The notes beneath the pieces are model-generated. The model was given only the letters and a program-made list of their open reading frames with translations, made no database searches and was not told the origin of the DNA. The position numbers were made by a program, and so were the translations under genes. From positions 372,001 to 436,000 of the forward strand of contig JAEYOP010000016.1 of NCBI GenBank assembly GCA_023411575.1: a stretch of DNA of 64,000 nt, given 5' to 3'. Origin of the DNA: Bacillota bacterium. Lineage in GTDB: Bacteria; Bacillota; Clostridia; Acetivibrionales; DTU013. This document shows, piece by piece, positions 33,575 through 40,472 of the stretch. Positions within the stretch are counted from its first letter, which is position 1, and every line of letters begins with the position of its first letter.

Positions 33575-33751
33575 ATGGCACAGGCGACAATTGATGTTGG
33601 GGGATTGTCTTACAGCGAAGTACAGGAAGCAATTGACACCGCGGTTAAATTAAAGAGCATGACCAGACAAGAGATACAGGCAAGGATTATTAAATTGTTG
33701 AAGGAATGTACATTGAGGAATGAAACTGACAAGGAGAGTGAAAAAGTATGA
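33575..33751 (+). CDS. Small element protein (58 residues)
   Basis: The ATG at 33575 follows AAAGGAGG by eight bases. The product runs MAQATIDVGGLSYSEVQEAI, then a helical, basic region to a TGA that overlaps the next gene's ATG (ATGA). It is tightly packed between coupled genes, which supports real translation. Function unknown. Confidence 0.65.
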   Translation: MAQATIDVGGLSYSEVQEAIDTAVKLKSMTRQEIQARIIKLLKECTLRNETDKESEKV

Positions 33752-33969
33752 AAAATGAGCAGATTAAAGTAATTAATCCCGGCCAGCAGATACCCAGGCA
33801 TAGTTGTGAAGATAATTGGCTTGATAAGGTGAACATAAAAAACCCTGCGGGTAATGATTACATGCGGATATGTTCTGTTTGTGGTAGAACTGAGCATGTA
33901 ATTGAGCAAATAGAAACCGAGGATTTTGATAGCACTTTTAGGCGATTTTATGGGGATGAGGTGATTTAA
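33748..33969 (+). CDS. Small protein with possible zinc-binding cysteines
   Basis: A 73-residue protein coupled by ATGA to the preceding ORF and by a one-base overlap to the tail-fibre-like gene. It contains RHSCEDNW and MRICSVCGRTEH, a possible Cys/His metal knuckle. The C-terminus is acidic. Sits where a tail-fibre chaperone or late regulator might be, but this is only positional. Confidence 0.55.
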   Translation: MKNEQIKVINPGQQIPRHSCEDNWLDKVNIKNPAGNDYMRICSVCGRTEHVIEQIETEDFDSTFRRFYGDEVI

Positions 33970-34676
33970 TGCCTACGGCAATGTTTAATTACAATCCCAA
34001 ATTAACCCCTCAGCAGAATCTTGAAGCGATGGTTAATGTTTTGAATTATCTTCTTGCGCACTTGAACAGCAGAAACGTGAAGCGGCTTGATACTAACGAG
34101 ACTGTGATTCAAAGTGCAGACGGAACGACAATCCTAAATGGATCTCAAATAGTCATGATGGATTTGGGTAAGCATGTTAGGCGCACCGAAGGGCTTGATA
34201 AAGAATCAGGTCTCTATGTCGATGAGTGGTACGACGAGGATGGCAATAGAACTGCATACATTGATTCAGACGGTAAGCTTTGTGTTGTGGATGGTTTTTT
34301 CACGGGAAGTATAACCGGTTCCATAATGACAGGAGGGACAATACGAACAGCAGAATCAGGTGCCAGAATCGAATTAACTGGAAACAAGTTGACTACATAT
34401 AATGCTGCAGGACAGATGCATGGACCAAGGATTTATCCCGGTGATGGTGATATTGTGTGGTGCCACAATGGGGTTCCCGTGTTAAGTGTTGGACTTGCTG
34501 GATCTGATGGAGTTACAATTCAACCGTTGAGTGGGCGCCCATTGATTATCTACAACCCCGAATTTAGTGGAACTATAAAAAATGCCGGAACATATCTTGA
34601 ATTTGATTCCGACACGAAAGTACTTACTTTATATGATGACGCCTCAAATCCAATATCCAGCGTTACAATCAATTAA
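33969..34676 (+). CDS. Phage tail-fibre/tail-spike-like protein
   Basis: A 235-residue protein. After an N-terminal helix (PKLTPQQNLEAMVNVLNYLL) it turns into a repetitive beta structure with Gly-Thr-rich turns (GFFTGSITGSIMTGGTIRTA, ESGARIELTGNKLTTYNAAG). This is the pattern of trimeric beta-helix regions in siphophage minor tail or fibre proteins of Firmicutes. The C-terminus is beta-rich (LEFDSDTKVLTLYDDASNPI). It would be extracellular on a virion. No other tail gene is present in the element, so it may be added to helper-phage particles or be a leftover. It overlaps the convergent secreted-protein gene by 4 bp. Confidence 0.7.
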   Translation: MPTAMFNYNPKLTPQQNLEAMVNVLNYLLAHLNSRNVKRLDTNETVIQSADGTTILNGSQIVMMDLGKHVRRTEGLDKESGLYVDEWYDEDGNRTAYIDSDGKLCVVDGFFTGSITGSIMTGGTIRTAESGARIELTGNKLTTYNAAGQMHGPRIYPGDGDIVWCHNGVPVLSVGLAGSDGVTIQPLSGRPLIIYNPEFSGTIKNAGTYLEFDSDTKVLTLYDDASNPISSVTIN

Positions 34677-35218
34677 TTTAATTGGGGTAATATAGTATTA
34701 ACATAGTAATTAAATTCAAAAGCTCTCTTACCATCAGCCAATTGGACGGTATCAATAAACAGGTTACCGTCTTTTTTTATGCAATATGTGCTTTTACTTT
34801 TTTCATCCAAAACAAGCTCAACAGAGTATTTCGGGGTGGTAGAATACTTGCCGTGAAAAGCACTAATGAACACAAAGTAATTCCCGGACTTAGTGTCATA
34901 GGTAGCTTTTATCCCATCAGGTGTAAGCTTTGTCGATGGTATTGAGCTTGCCTTTATATATGGGGTTATTTGAATGGAACTTCCTGTTGAAGCATAACCC
35001 AGGTTCGATCGCTGACATATTTCTTTCAAAACCGATTCAGGGATATATTTATTCTCCTGGTATGTTAAAACAGGAAGAAGCTTGTCCTTTACTTCTGCGC
35101 CATTATATAGGATTTTCGTATTCGCAGGCTTCAAGATGTATTCCTGTACCGCCGCTCCAATGGGTATGGTAGAGAACAGTAACGCTGCTACAAAGAATCC
35201 AAAAAGAAACTTTTTCAT
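34673..35218 (-). CDS. Secreted protein with copper-amine-oxidase-N-like (stalk) region
   Basis: A 181-residue protein with a clear signal peptide (MKKFLFGFFVAALLFSTIPI then GAA). The N-terminal domain (NTKILYNGAEVKDKLLPVLT, ENKYIPESVLKEICQ) resembles the copper amine oxidase N-terminal/stalk fold that is abundant in clostridial extracellular proteins. Catalytic amine-oxidase parts are absent. It is opposite in strand to the block around it, typical of a lysogenic-conversion or cargo gene expressed from the integrated state. Confidence 0.65.
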   Translation of the reverse strand: MKKFLFGFFVAALLFSTIPIGAAVQEYILKPANTKILYNGAEVKDKLLPVLTYQENKYIPESVLKEICQRSNLGYASTGSSIQITPYIKASSIPSTKLTPDGIKATYDTKSGNYFVFISAFHGKYSTTPKYSVELVLDEKSKSTYCIKKDGNLFIDTVQLADGKRAFEFNYYVNTILPQLN

Positions 35219-35610
35219 AATGATCCCTCCAATCCCAATATACAGCTTTTAACAAATATCGTCAAAGTATTCTTTCAAAGTATTGATATAATGAAAAGGA
35301 TACATGCTGATCTTAAAAACATTGGACGTAATGAGAGAAAAAAAGGATGAATTCCGGATAATCAAGTGATTTAATATAAACGGGAGTTGGTAAAAACCTG
35401 TTAAGGAAAGCAAACAAATATTCGATAAAAGCATTGGGAAATATATTTCTTGTTGAAAATGCAAAACATAAGGTTCTAAACCGGCTGCATGTGCATAAAC
35501 CGGTAATAGCCAGCGTACTTATTGTAAAATTATGTTTGCATTGTATGACAAGGAGTGATAAAGTTATGGCGGAGATATACTACTTTCCTATATGTAAGGG
35601 GGATAAACAT
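35219..35610 (+). other. Non-coding interval upstream of the Panacea gene
   Basis: No convincing gene. It contains a direct repeat of AAACCGG around ATGTGCAT (about 35477-35502), possibly an operator for the Panacea pair, and an alternative in-frame start for that gene at 35566 with its own AAGGAG. Confidence 0.35.
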
Positions 35611-36084
35611 ATGGGCGAAGCTTCTGTTTTGGATATCGCGAATTTCTTTTTGAAATCTGTTGATAGGGAATCGGGAGGAAGCATCACACATTTAAAGCTT
35701 CAAAAATTAATCTATTATGCACAAGGGTGGCACCTTGCTTTTGTTGGTTCGCCTATGTTTAAATCAAAAATAGAAGCATGGGTACATGGGCCTGTATGCC
35801 CTGAGTTATATACTGTATATGCTGGGTCCGGATTTATTAATCTGGAGGAGCCCGATTGGCCGCTATATCCTTTTTCATCAGAGCAAACGGAAACACTTGA
35901 GGCAGTTTGGAAAGCATATGGAGACTATGATGGGAAATACTTGGAAGAGTTAACGCATCAGGAAGATCCTTGGCAAGAAGCTAGAAGGGGTATTGCGCCC
36001 TGGGAGCATTGTAATAATGAGATTACAATTGATTCTATGAAAAAATACTTTATGGGACTACTGGAAAATGGTCAGGGAAATTAA
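35611..36084 (+). CDS. Panacea-domain antitoxin (SocA/GepA-like)
   Basis: A 157-residue protein from the ATG at 35611 (AAGGGGG upstream; ATG at 35566 is an alternative). It is a textbook Panacea/DUF4065 domain: SVLDIANFFLKSVDRESGGS, ITHLKLQKLIYYAQGWHLAF, KIEAWVHGPVCPELYTVY, with a C-terminal DPWQEARRG and YF segment. It lacks added domains. Such proteins are hyper-promiscuous antitoxins coupled to varied toxins. The next gene overlaps it by 17 bp, a classic toxin-antitoxin layout. Confidence 0.87.
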   Translation: MGEASVLDIANFFLKSVDRESGGSITHLKLQKLIYYAQGWHLAFVGSPMFKSKIEAWVHGPVCPELYTVYAGSGFINLEEPDWPLYPFSSEQTETLEAVWKAYGDYDGKYLEELTHQEDPWQEARRGIAPWEHCNNEITIDSMKKYFMGLLENGQGN

Positions 36085-36496
36085 AAAACCAAGCAAGAAT
36101 AATGATTCTAAAATACCTAACAGTGCTACTCAAGCTAAAAAGTCCTTTGATGATGAAAAAGCAAAATTAATATTCTCTAAAGCTTGTGAAACTCATTGTC
36201 AATTATCTGAGTGGCATAGAGATGAGCTTAATGCATTAATTAATTGTTTTAAAAAACTTGAGTCAATGCAGTGGAAAGATATTAAAAAAGATAGCGGTTT
36301 TGATTATGAAACAGTAAAGTATATATGTTTACAAAGACCCAAAACACTTCCTCCCGATGCATCTCTAGATTCATTAAGGGTAAGCGGTAAAAGTAGGCTG
36401 TATGGATACCGAACTCAAGAGTTTTTTAATATTATTTGGTTCGATAAAAATCATATTGTATGTGCGATGGATAAACAAAAGAAATATTCTGTTTAA
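36068..36496 (+). CDS. Putative toxin paired with the Panacea antitoxin
   Basis: A 142-residue protein whose start lies inside the antitoxin gene. The middle is helical (HCQLSEWHRDELNALINCFK, KLESMQWKDIKKDSGFDYE). The C-terminal beta region SLRVSGKSRLYGYR, FFNIIWFDKNHIVC resembles the closing strands of RelE/ParE-like or BrnT-like small toxins. No catalytic residue can be assigned with confidence. Toxin identity rests mainly on genetic coupling to a Panacea gene. It could instead be a non-toxic effector of the satellite. Confidence 0.65.
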   Translation: MVREIKKPSKNNDSKIPNSATQAKKSFDDEKAKLIFSKACETHCQLSEWHRDELNALINCFKKLESMQWKDIKKDSGFDYETVKYICLQRPKTLPPDASLDSLRVSGKSRLYGYRTQEFFNIIWFDKNHIVCAMDKQKKYSV

Positions 36497-36666
36497 AACC
36501 CCCATTTCTCGACATACCACCGTTCACCATCATAATATAGGTAATACCGGATTTCCTTGTCTGGCAATAGTACCTTTGCATATGACATCAGTTTACAATT
36601 TTCAATAATTCTAGCAGGATATTTCCTTTTATTGTCGAATATTGACATGAAGGGAAGTGCCGGTGT

Positions 36667-37092
36667 ATGAAGAAGTTGCTTGTATTCTTCACAATCTTAT
36701 GCCTTGTTTTCACATCCATTGCAGTATCATCGTATGGCACATCTACAAAAGTAAAAGTCAATGTATCCCTGGAATCTATAGAATGCGTTGAAAATAACCA
36801 TGTAGGCAATGAATGGGTTTATGGTTGTACTGTCAATAAGAAAAGCCTTGATGAAGGCGATAATCAGGATGTTGAGACTGCATCAACCGGCAAGATCACT
36901 ATAGTTTGCACGGCTGAAGAGGAGGACAAATATCCGGATACAGGCACCAAGACTTTGACGATCCCTGTAAAAAATCTTAAGGAAGGGCAAGCCAAGTCTT
37001 ATACTGCCAAGGTAACGGTTACTGAGAATAGGGGCCGTTATTCCGGGAATACGGCGGTATGGGAATTCACTTTTAAGGTCGAAAGGAAATAA
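36667..37092 (+). CDS. Small secreted protein of the element
   Basis: A 141-residue protein with an N-terminal signal peptide (MKKLLVFFTILCLVFTSIAV) and an all-beta, Lys/Glu/Thr-rich mature part (KVKVNVSLESIECVENN; GKITIVCTAEEEDKYPDTGT). It has two Cys residues that could form a disulphide. Immunoglobulin-like fold is plausible. Likely lysogenic cargo acting outside the cell. Function unknown. Confidence 0.65.
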   Translation: MKKLLVFFTILCLVFTSIAVSSYGTSTKVKVNVSLESIECVENNHVGNEWVYGCTVNKKSLDEGDNQDVETASTGKITIVCTAEEEDKYPDTGTKTLTIPVKNLKEGQAKSYTAKVTVTENRGRYSGNTAVWEFTFKVERK

Positions 37093-37134
37093 ATTGTTTC
37101 GCGGCGAATTATGGCAAAAAAGGATTGTGAGAAA

Positions 37135-37386
37135 ATGACACTGGAAGAATTAAAAGAAAAACGTCCGTTGACAATCAAGGTAAGTGAAGCGGCAGAGATT
37201 ATGGGGGTAACAGCACAATTCTTGAGGATTGCACTTCAACTTGATAAGTTCCCATTTGGCACTGCTGTAAAGATGTCACAATTCGAATATTATATTAATA
37301 CATATAGGTTTTTGCTCTATATGGAAGGCGCAGATTTTAACTATATTAAATCAATACCGCCTAAAATTATAGGGGGACCAGTATAA
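37135..37386 (+). CDS. HTH/excisionase-like small protein
   Basis: An 83-residue protein from the ATG at 37135, preceded by AAGGA; an ATG at 37111 is in frame but without a clear ribosome binding site. The core KVSEAAEIMGVTAQFLRIAL followed by QLDKFPFGTA resembles an HTH_17 excisionase domain that has lost its wing. The C-terminus is aromatic. Followed directly by a strong terminator. Confidence 0.6.
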   Translation: MTLEELKEKRPLTIKVSEAAEIMGVTAQFLRIALQLDKFPFGTAVKMSQFEYYINTYRFLLYMEGADFNYIKSIPPKIIGGPV

Positions 37387-37394
37387 GTATATAG

Positions 37395-37416
37395 AGCCTT
37401 CGGGCTTTTTCTTTTT
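37395..37416 (+). terminator. Intrinsic terminator
   Basis: AGCC-TTCG-GGCT stem-loop followed by TTTTTCTTTTT, just after the 37386 stop codon. Confidence 0.8.
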
Positions 37417-37428
37417 GGGAAAATATTC

Positions 37429-37457
37429 TTGACGCAAAGCGTAATGTAGCGTATTAT
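37429..37457 (+). promoter_or_regulatory. Strong promoter for the 55-residue AlpA-like gene
   Basis: TTGACG and TATTAT are separated by exactly 17 bp and followed 24 bp later by an AGGAGGTG ribosome binding site. The spacer contains two AGCGTA repeats (AGCGTAATGTAGCGTA) that could be an operator. Confidence 0.75.
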
Positions 37458-37487
37458 GGTATTATAAAACATAACAGGAGGTGATTT

Positions 37488-37655
37488 ATGGCAGAGTGGA
37501 TAACCGAATCTGAGTTGTGCGAATGGTTAAAAATTAACCGAAATACAGCTTGGAGATGGAGAAAGCAAGGTTTGCCTTATATGGGAACAAAAAAATCTAT
37601 AAGGTACAACAAGGAAGAAGTTGAAAAATGGCTAAAAGGAAAAGCACAAAGTTAA
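37488..37655 (+). CDS. AlpA/MerR-like HTH protein, probable excisionase or regulator (55 residues)
   Basis: The product runs MAEWITESELCEWLKINRNT, AWRWRKQGLPYMGTKKSIRY, NKEEVEKWLKGKAQS. It is a canonical HTH_17 domain: helix-turn-helix, a WRWRKQGLP recognition helix, a beta wing, and a closing VEKWL helix. The gene has its own strong promoter and an AGGAGGTG ribosome binding site. Its location 1.3 kb before the integrase suits an excisionase. A GGAATCCGG/CCGGATTCC hairpin follows at 37657-37693. Confidence 0.82.
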   Translation: MAEWITESELCEWLKINRNTAWRWRKQGLPYMGTKKSIRYNKEEVEKWLKGKAQS

Positions 37656-37909
37656 AGGAATCCGGAGCAAACTTGGCGGAATGACCGGATTCCTTACACA
37701 AAACAACCTTGTTACAGGCCGTCTCATGCTTATTATAGCATGTCATGAGCCTGCTTTCAAGGCCCACGAAAAGAGGCGTCTATATTGAAACTTATCCATT
37801 TCCTCCGGTACCGGTTCTCATCGTCGTACCGACAAATTACCGACCGCCGCGCCCGATTCGCCCGGATCATGGCCGTGAACGAATCCATCCTGGAGGGGAG
37901 GCGCGGCTC

Positions 37910-38230
37910 GTGTATTACGAAGTAACCACACCCTCGGGCAGCAGCTCCATTATCCAGGCAGACACCAACCGGCAAGCGAAAGGGATCTTGTGCAAGCAGA
38001 GAGGGATCCGGCCGTCGGATCCATGGTTCGGCGTCAGATCAATGGAAGCTCAGAAGCTGAGAGTTGATTTCCCGGAGACAGTATACAACCGGGATAATAC
38101 GTCCAAGTTTGAGCGAAAGGATGTTCTGATCTTTGATGAGCATCACGGGACAGCGGTCCGGATCAAACAGGCCACCGTGGAATCAATCCAGTATTTCCTT
38201 GATGAGTACAGCACATTGATCTTCTTATAG
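37910..38230 (+). CDS. Hypothetical protein near the integrase
   Basis: About 106 residues from a GTG at 37910 that follows GGAGGGG. The frame is open back to 37745, but that part is Pro/Arg-rich and lacks a ribosome binding site. The product begins VYYEVTTPSGSSSIIQADTN and continues with RQAKGILCKQRGIRPSDPW and a C-terminal ERKDVLIFDEHHGTAVRIKQ. Unknown family. Confidence 0.5.
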   Translation: MYYEVTTPSGSSSIIQADTNRQAKGILCKQRGIRPSDPWFGVRSMEAQKLRVDFPETVYNRDNTSKFERKDVLIFDEHHGTAVRIKQATVESIQYFLDEYSTLIFL

Positions 38231-38311
38231 GAATCGTGTAAAAACAAATGACAAAGCCGGCAGTAAATATTCTGCTGCCGGGTAAGACAGTAAGCAAAGG
38301 AGGCTAATTTT

Positions 38312-38809
38312 ATGCCAACGAATCAAAGCGAAAGTATCATGACCCCTATCGAAATAAGATTTATCGAACTCGAAGAAACTGTTGTTGCCAATGACCCAGA
38401 ATACAGGAGGCTTAATAGCAAAATAATAAGCACGTATGGCAAGCTCCATTCTTCCATTCCAGCTGGCTTGAAGCACGTATTGTGCGAATTCGAGTATCTT
38501 ACAAGCCGAAAGGCATTCATAGAAGCAAGAATCATGTATGAAAATGGTCTTAATGACGGGACCGACAGCCCTATTGATGAACGGGAAAATGTGAACGAGC
38601 ACTCTAAAGGGGTAGCGTGCAGTCTGCTTTCTCTCAGAGAAAACGAAATAATGAACCTTATTTGCGAAGGCGCCAAAAACAGAGAAATTGCAAAAAAGCT
38701 TTATATTAGCGAAAAGACAGCGCAAAACCATGTAAGCAGCATATTCAAAAAACTCGGCGTATTCAACCGGGCACAAGCAAAAAATACTTTTTCAAAGAAT
38801 GCTATTTGA
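38312..38809 (+). CDS. DUF6809-like/LuxR-type HTH regulator
   Basis: A 165-residue protein behind AAAGGAGG. Residues about 10-90 (DPEYRRLNSKIISTYGKLHS, LCEFEYLTSRKAFIEARIMY, NGLNDG) resemble the helical DUF6809 domain seen in small clostridial proteins. The C-terminal 60 residues are a GerE/LuxR helix-turn-helix: LSLRENEIMNLICEGAKNRE, IAKKLYISEKTAQNHVSSIF, KKLGVFNRAQAK. No receiver domain is present. Placed just upstream of the integrase, it is a candidate controller of integration or excision. Confidence 0.75.
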   Translation: MPTNQSESIMTPIEIRFIELEETVVANDPEYRRLNSKIISTYGKLHSSIPAGLKHVLCEFEYLTSRKAFIEARIMYENGLNDGTDSPIDERENVNEHSKGVACSLLSLRENEIMNLICEGAKNREIAKKLYISEKTAQNHVSSIFKKLGVFNRAQAKNTFSKNAI

Positions 38810-38958
38810 AATATAGGGGACGGCTCCAGTTATTTCTGACCGCACCCTTGTATCGTCGGAGCAGAGCCTTGACGGCAAATTGTTTGTAGAGTTTGTTGCT
38901 CAGGGATTAACGGGGGCGGCTCCGGCCGCCTTCCCCATTATGAAAGGAGATTGATAAA

Positions 38959-40191
38959 ATGACAGAGAAAAAGGCACACAAACCAAAGGCAAGGGCAAAC
39001 GGCGAGGGTACCCTATTCCAGCGTAAATCCGACCTGCTGTGGATTGGCAGGCTCCCAGTAGGATATAACCCTGACGGATCTGTGAAGTATCTGAAGTTTT
39101 CCGGCAAGAAGCAGGCCGACGTCCGGGAGAAGATGGACAAAGCAAAGACTGAGGTAAGGACCAATACATACGTTGAGCCGAACAAGATCACCCTTGGGGA
39201 ATGGCTGGACACCTGGCTGAACATCACAATAAAGGAATCGGTAAAAAACACAACATGGCTGAGTTATAAGGGTATCATCGAGAAACATATCATCCCGGAG
39301 ATCGGAGGCTACAAACTGCTCCAATTGCAGACGGCAAACCTGCAAAAGCTTTATAACGACAAACTGAACGGCGGTCGAGTGGACAAACGGAAGGTTGGAG
39401 GAAAAATGGTTAATAAAGATGGAGGCCTATCCCCTAAAACTATCCGGTATATGCACACCATCATTCATTCAGCTTTGAAACAGGCTGTAAATGAAAAAGT
39501 GATGCAGGTCAATGCAGCAGACCATGTAAAGCTACCCAAAAATCCGAAAAAAGAAATGAAAACTTTGGCCGTAAAGGACATTAGTACTTTTCTGGATGCA
39601 GCCAAGACCTCAAGATACTATTCAGCGTTCCTGCTTGACCTCTACACAGGATTAAGGCGTGGTGAACTGCTTGGAATCCGGTGGAAGGATTGTGACCTTA
39701 AAAACGGCAAAATAACGGTTGTACAGCAGCTTGTGTACGAAGGTGGCAAGCATGTGATCCGGGAATTGAAAACCGAGCGCTCACAGAACAGGGTTATTTC
39801 CATTCCTGAAGAAATGGTTCAGGAGTTGAAGGATTATAAAAAGCGGCAGGCCGAGGAAAGAAAATCTTTAGGTTTGAGCGAGATATACGATGGGCTTGTA
39901 TTCACCAGTGAAACCGGGACCTTTGTCCAGACTCGAAATTTTGACCGGTGCTTTAAGGCGATCTTGAAAAAGGCGAAACTGGAGGAAATCCGGATTCATG
40001 ATCTCAGACATACCTTTGCTCTGTTGAGCCTACAGGCCGGCGCCGATATCAAGACCCTGCAGAATGACCTTGGCCACGAAAGCATTCAGACCACCCTTGA
40101 TAAATACGGCCACGTAAACGATGAAATGAAGCGGGACGCAGCCAACAAGCGGAGCCAGCTTTTGAAGTCTGTAATTCAAAAAAGCCAATAA
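38959..40191 (+). CDS. int: Tyrosine recombinase/integrase
   Basis: A 410-residue integrase. The N-terminal AP2-like arm-binding domain is about residues 5-60 (GEGTLFQRKSDLLWIGRLPV), the SAM-like core-binding domain about 65-175 (LGEWLDTWLNITIKESVKNT) and the catalytic domain about 190-400. The catalytic set is complete: Arg in LYTGLRRGELLGIRW, Lys in the following beta hairpin, HDLRHTF with His-x-x-Arg, LGHESIQTTLDKYGHV with His and the Tyr nucleophile. It catalyses site-specific insertion into the tRNA-Arg 3' end. The gene ends 56 bp before the att core, the usual int-att arrangement. The ribosome binding site is AAAGGAGA. Confidence 0.97.
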   Translation: MTEKKAHKPKARANGEGTLFQRKSDLLWIGRLPVGYNPDGSVKYLKFSGKKQADVREKMDKAKTEVRTNTYVEPNKITLGEWLDTWLNITIKESVKNTTWLSYKGIIEKHIIPEIGGYKLLQLQTANLQKLYNDKLNGGRVDKRKVGGKMVNKDGGLSPKTIRYMHTIIHSALKQAVNEKVMQVNAADHVKLPKNPKKEMKTLAVKDISTFLDAAKTSRYYSAFLLDLYTGLRRGELLGIRWKDCDLKNGKITVVQQLVYEGGKHVIRELKTERSQNRVISIPEEMVQELKDYKKRQAEERKSLGLSEIYDGLVFTSETGTFVQTRNFDRCFKAILKKAKLEEIRIHDLRHTFALLSLQAGADIKTLQNDLGHESIQTTLDKYGHVNDEMKRDAANKRSQLLKSVIQKSQ

Positions 40192-40217
40192 GTACAGTTA
40201 CAAGTACAAAAGGCATG

Positions 40218-40247
40218 AAAAAAGGGCTCCAGGTAATCCTGAAACCC
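40218..40247 (-). terminator. Element-borne terminator for tRNA-Arg
   Basis: On the minus strand GGG...CAGG-atta-CCTG...CCC is followed by six T, directly after the tRNA CCA end. It lies inside the element, replacing the chromosomal terminator displaced to 25494-25536. A diverged copy occurs at 21731. Confidence 0.8.
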
Positions 40248-40294
40248 TTGGCGCGCCCAGCAGAGATCGAATCCACAACCTTCTGGTCCGTAGC
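40248..40294 (-). repeat. att site at the tRNA-proximal end of the element
   Basis: 47 bp identical to 25546-25592. It forms the 3' portion (anticodon loop to CCA) of the intact tRNA-Arg gene, so integration regenerates a functional tRNA. Confidence 0.95.
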
Positions 40295-40325
40295 CAGACG
40301 CTCTATCCAATTGAGCTATGGGCGC
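40249..40325 (-). tRNA. tRNA-Arg (anticodon ACG)
   Basis: A 77-nt cloverleaf on the minus strand. The acceptor GCGCCCA pairs with TGGGCGC, the D arm contains AGCTCAATTGGATAGAGC, the anticodon stem is TCTGG/CCAGA with loop CTACGGA (ACG). The T arm is in GGTTGTGGATTCGATCTC and the CCA end is encoded. Integration target of the element. Confidence 0.95.
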
Positions 40326-40472
40326 ACATCCTGTTGCACCGGACCGGCTGAAAAACGCCGAATCAATAGTGCAATATATATGATAATACATTCCCGCCTT
40401 AAAATCAACGGTAATTTATAACCGTGACGGCAAAATCATGCGGCGCTCCCTCACGGGCGGGAATCCCGCCGT

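Larger units (their letters stand above)
25546..40294. mobile_element. 14.7-kb phage-satellite-like integrative element in tRNA-Arg(ACG)
   Basis: The element is bounded by perfect 47-bp direct repeats of the tRNA-Arg 3' end and has a tyrosine integrase adjacent to the reconstituted tRNA. It contains XRE and Xis/AlpA-like regulators, a CHC2 primase zinc finger, a P4/D5 primase-helicase, iteron-like repeats, a small-terminase-like HTH gene, a tail-fibre-like gene, a Panacea toxin-antitoxin-like pair and small unknown ORFs. I saw no capsid, portal, protease, large terminase, tail tape measure or lysis gene. Size and gene set fit a phage satellite (P4-like or PICI-like) rather than an ICE or full prophage. 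AT-richer than the host. Confidence 0.88.

Noticed and set aside
37745..37909. N-terminal extension of the hypothetical protein at 37910
   Set aside because: It is Pro/Arg-rich and has no ribosome binding site at 37745, whereas the GTG at 37910 has GGAGGGG upstream.
25546..40294. Integrative conjugative element or complete prophage
   Set aside because: There are no relaxase, coupling protein or type IV secretion genes, and no capsid, portal, large terminase or lysis genes.
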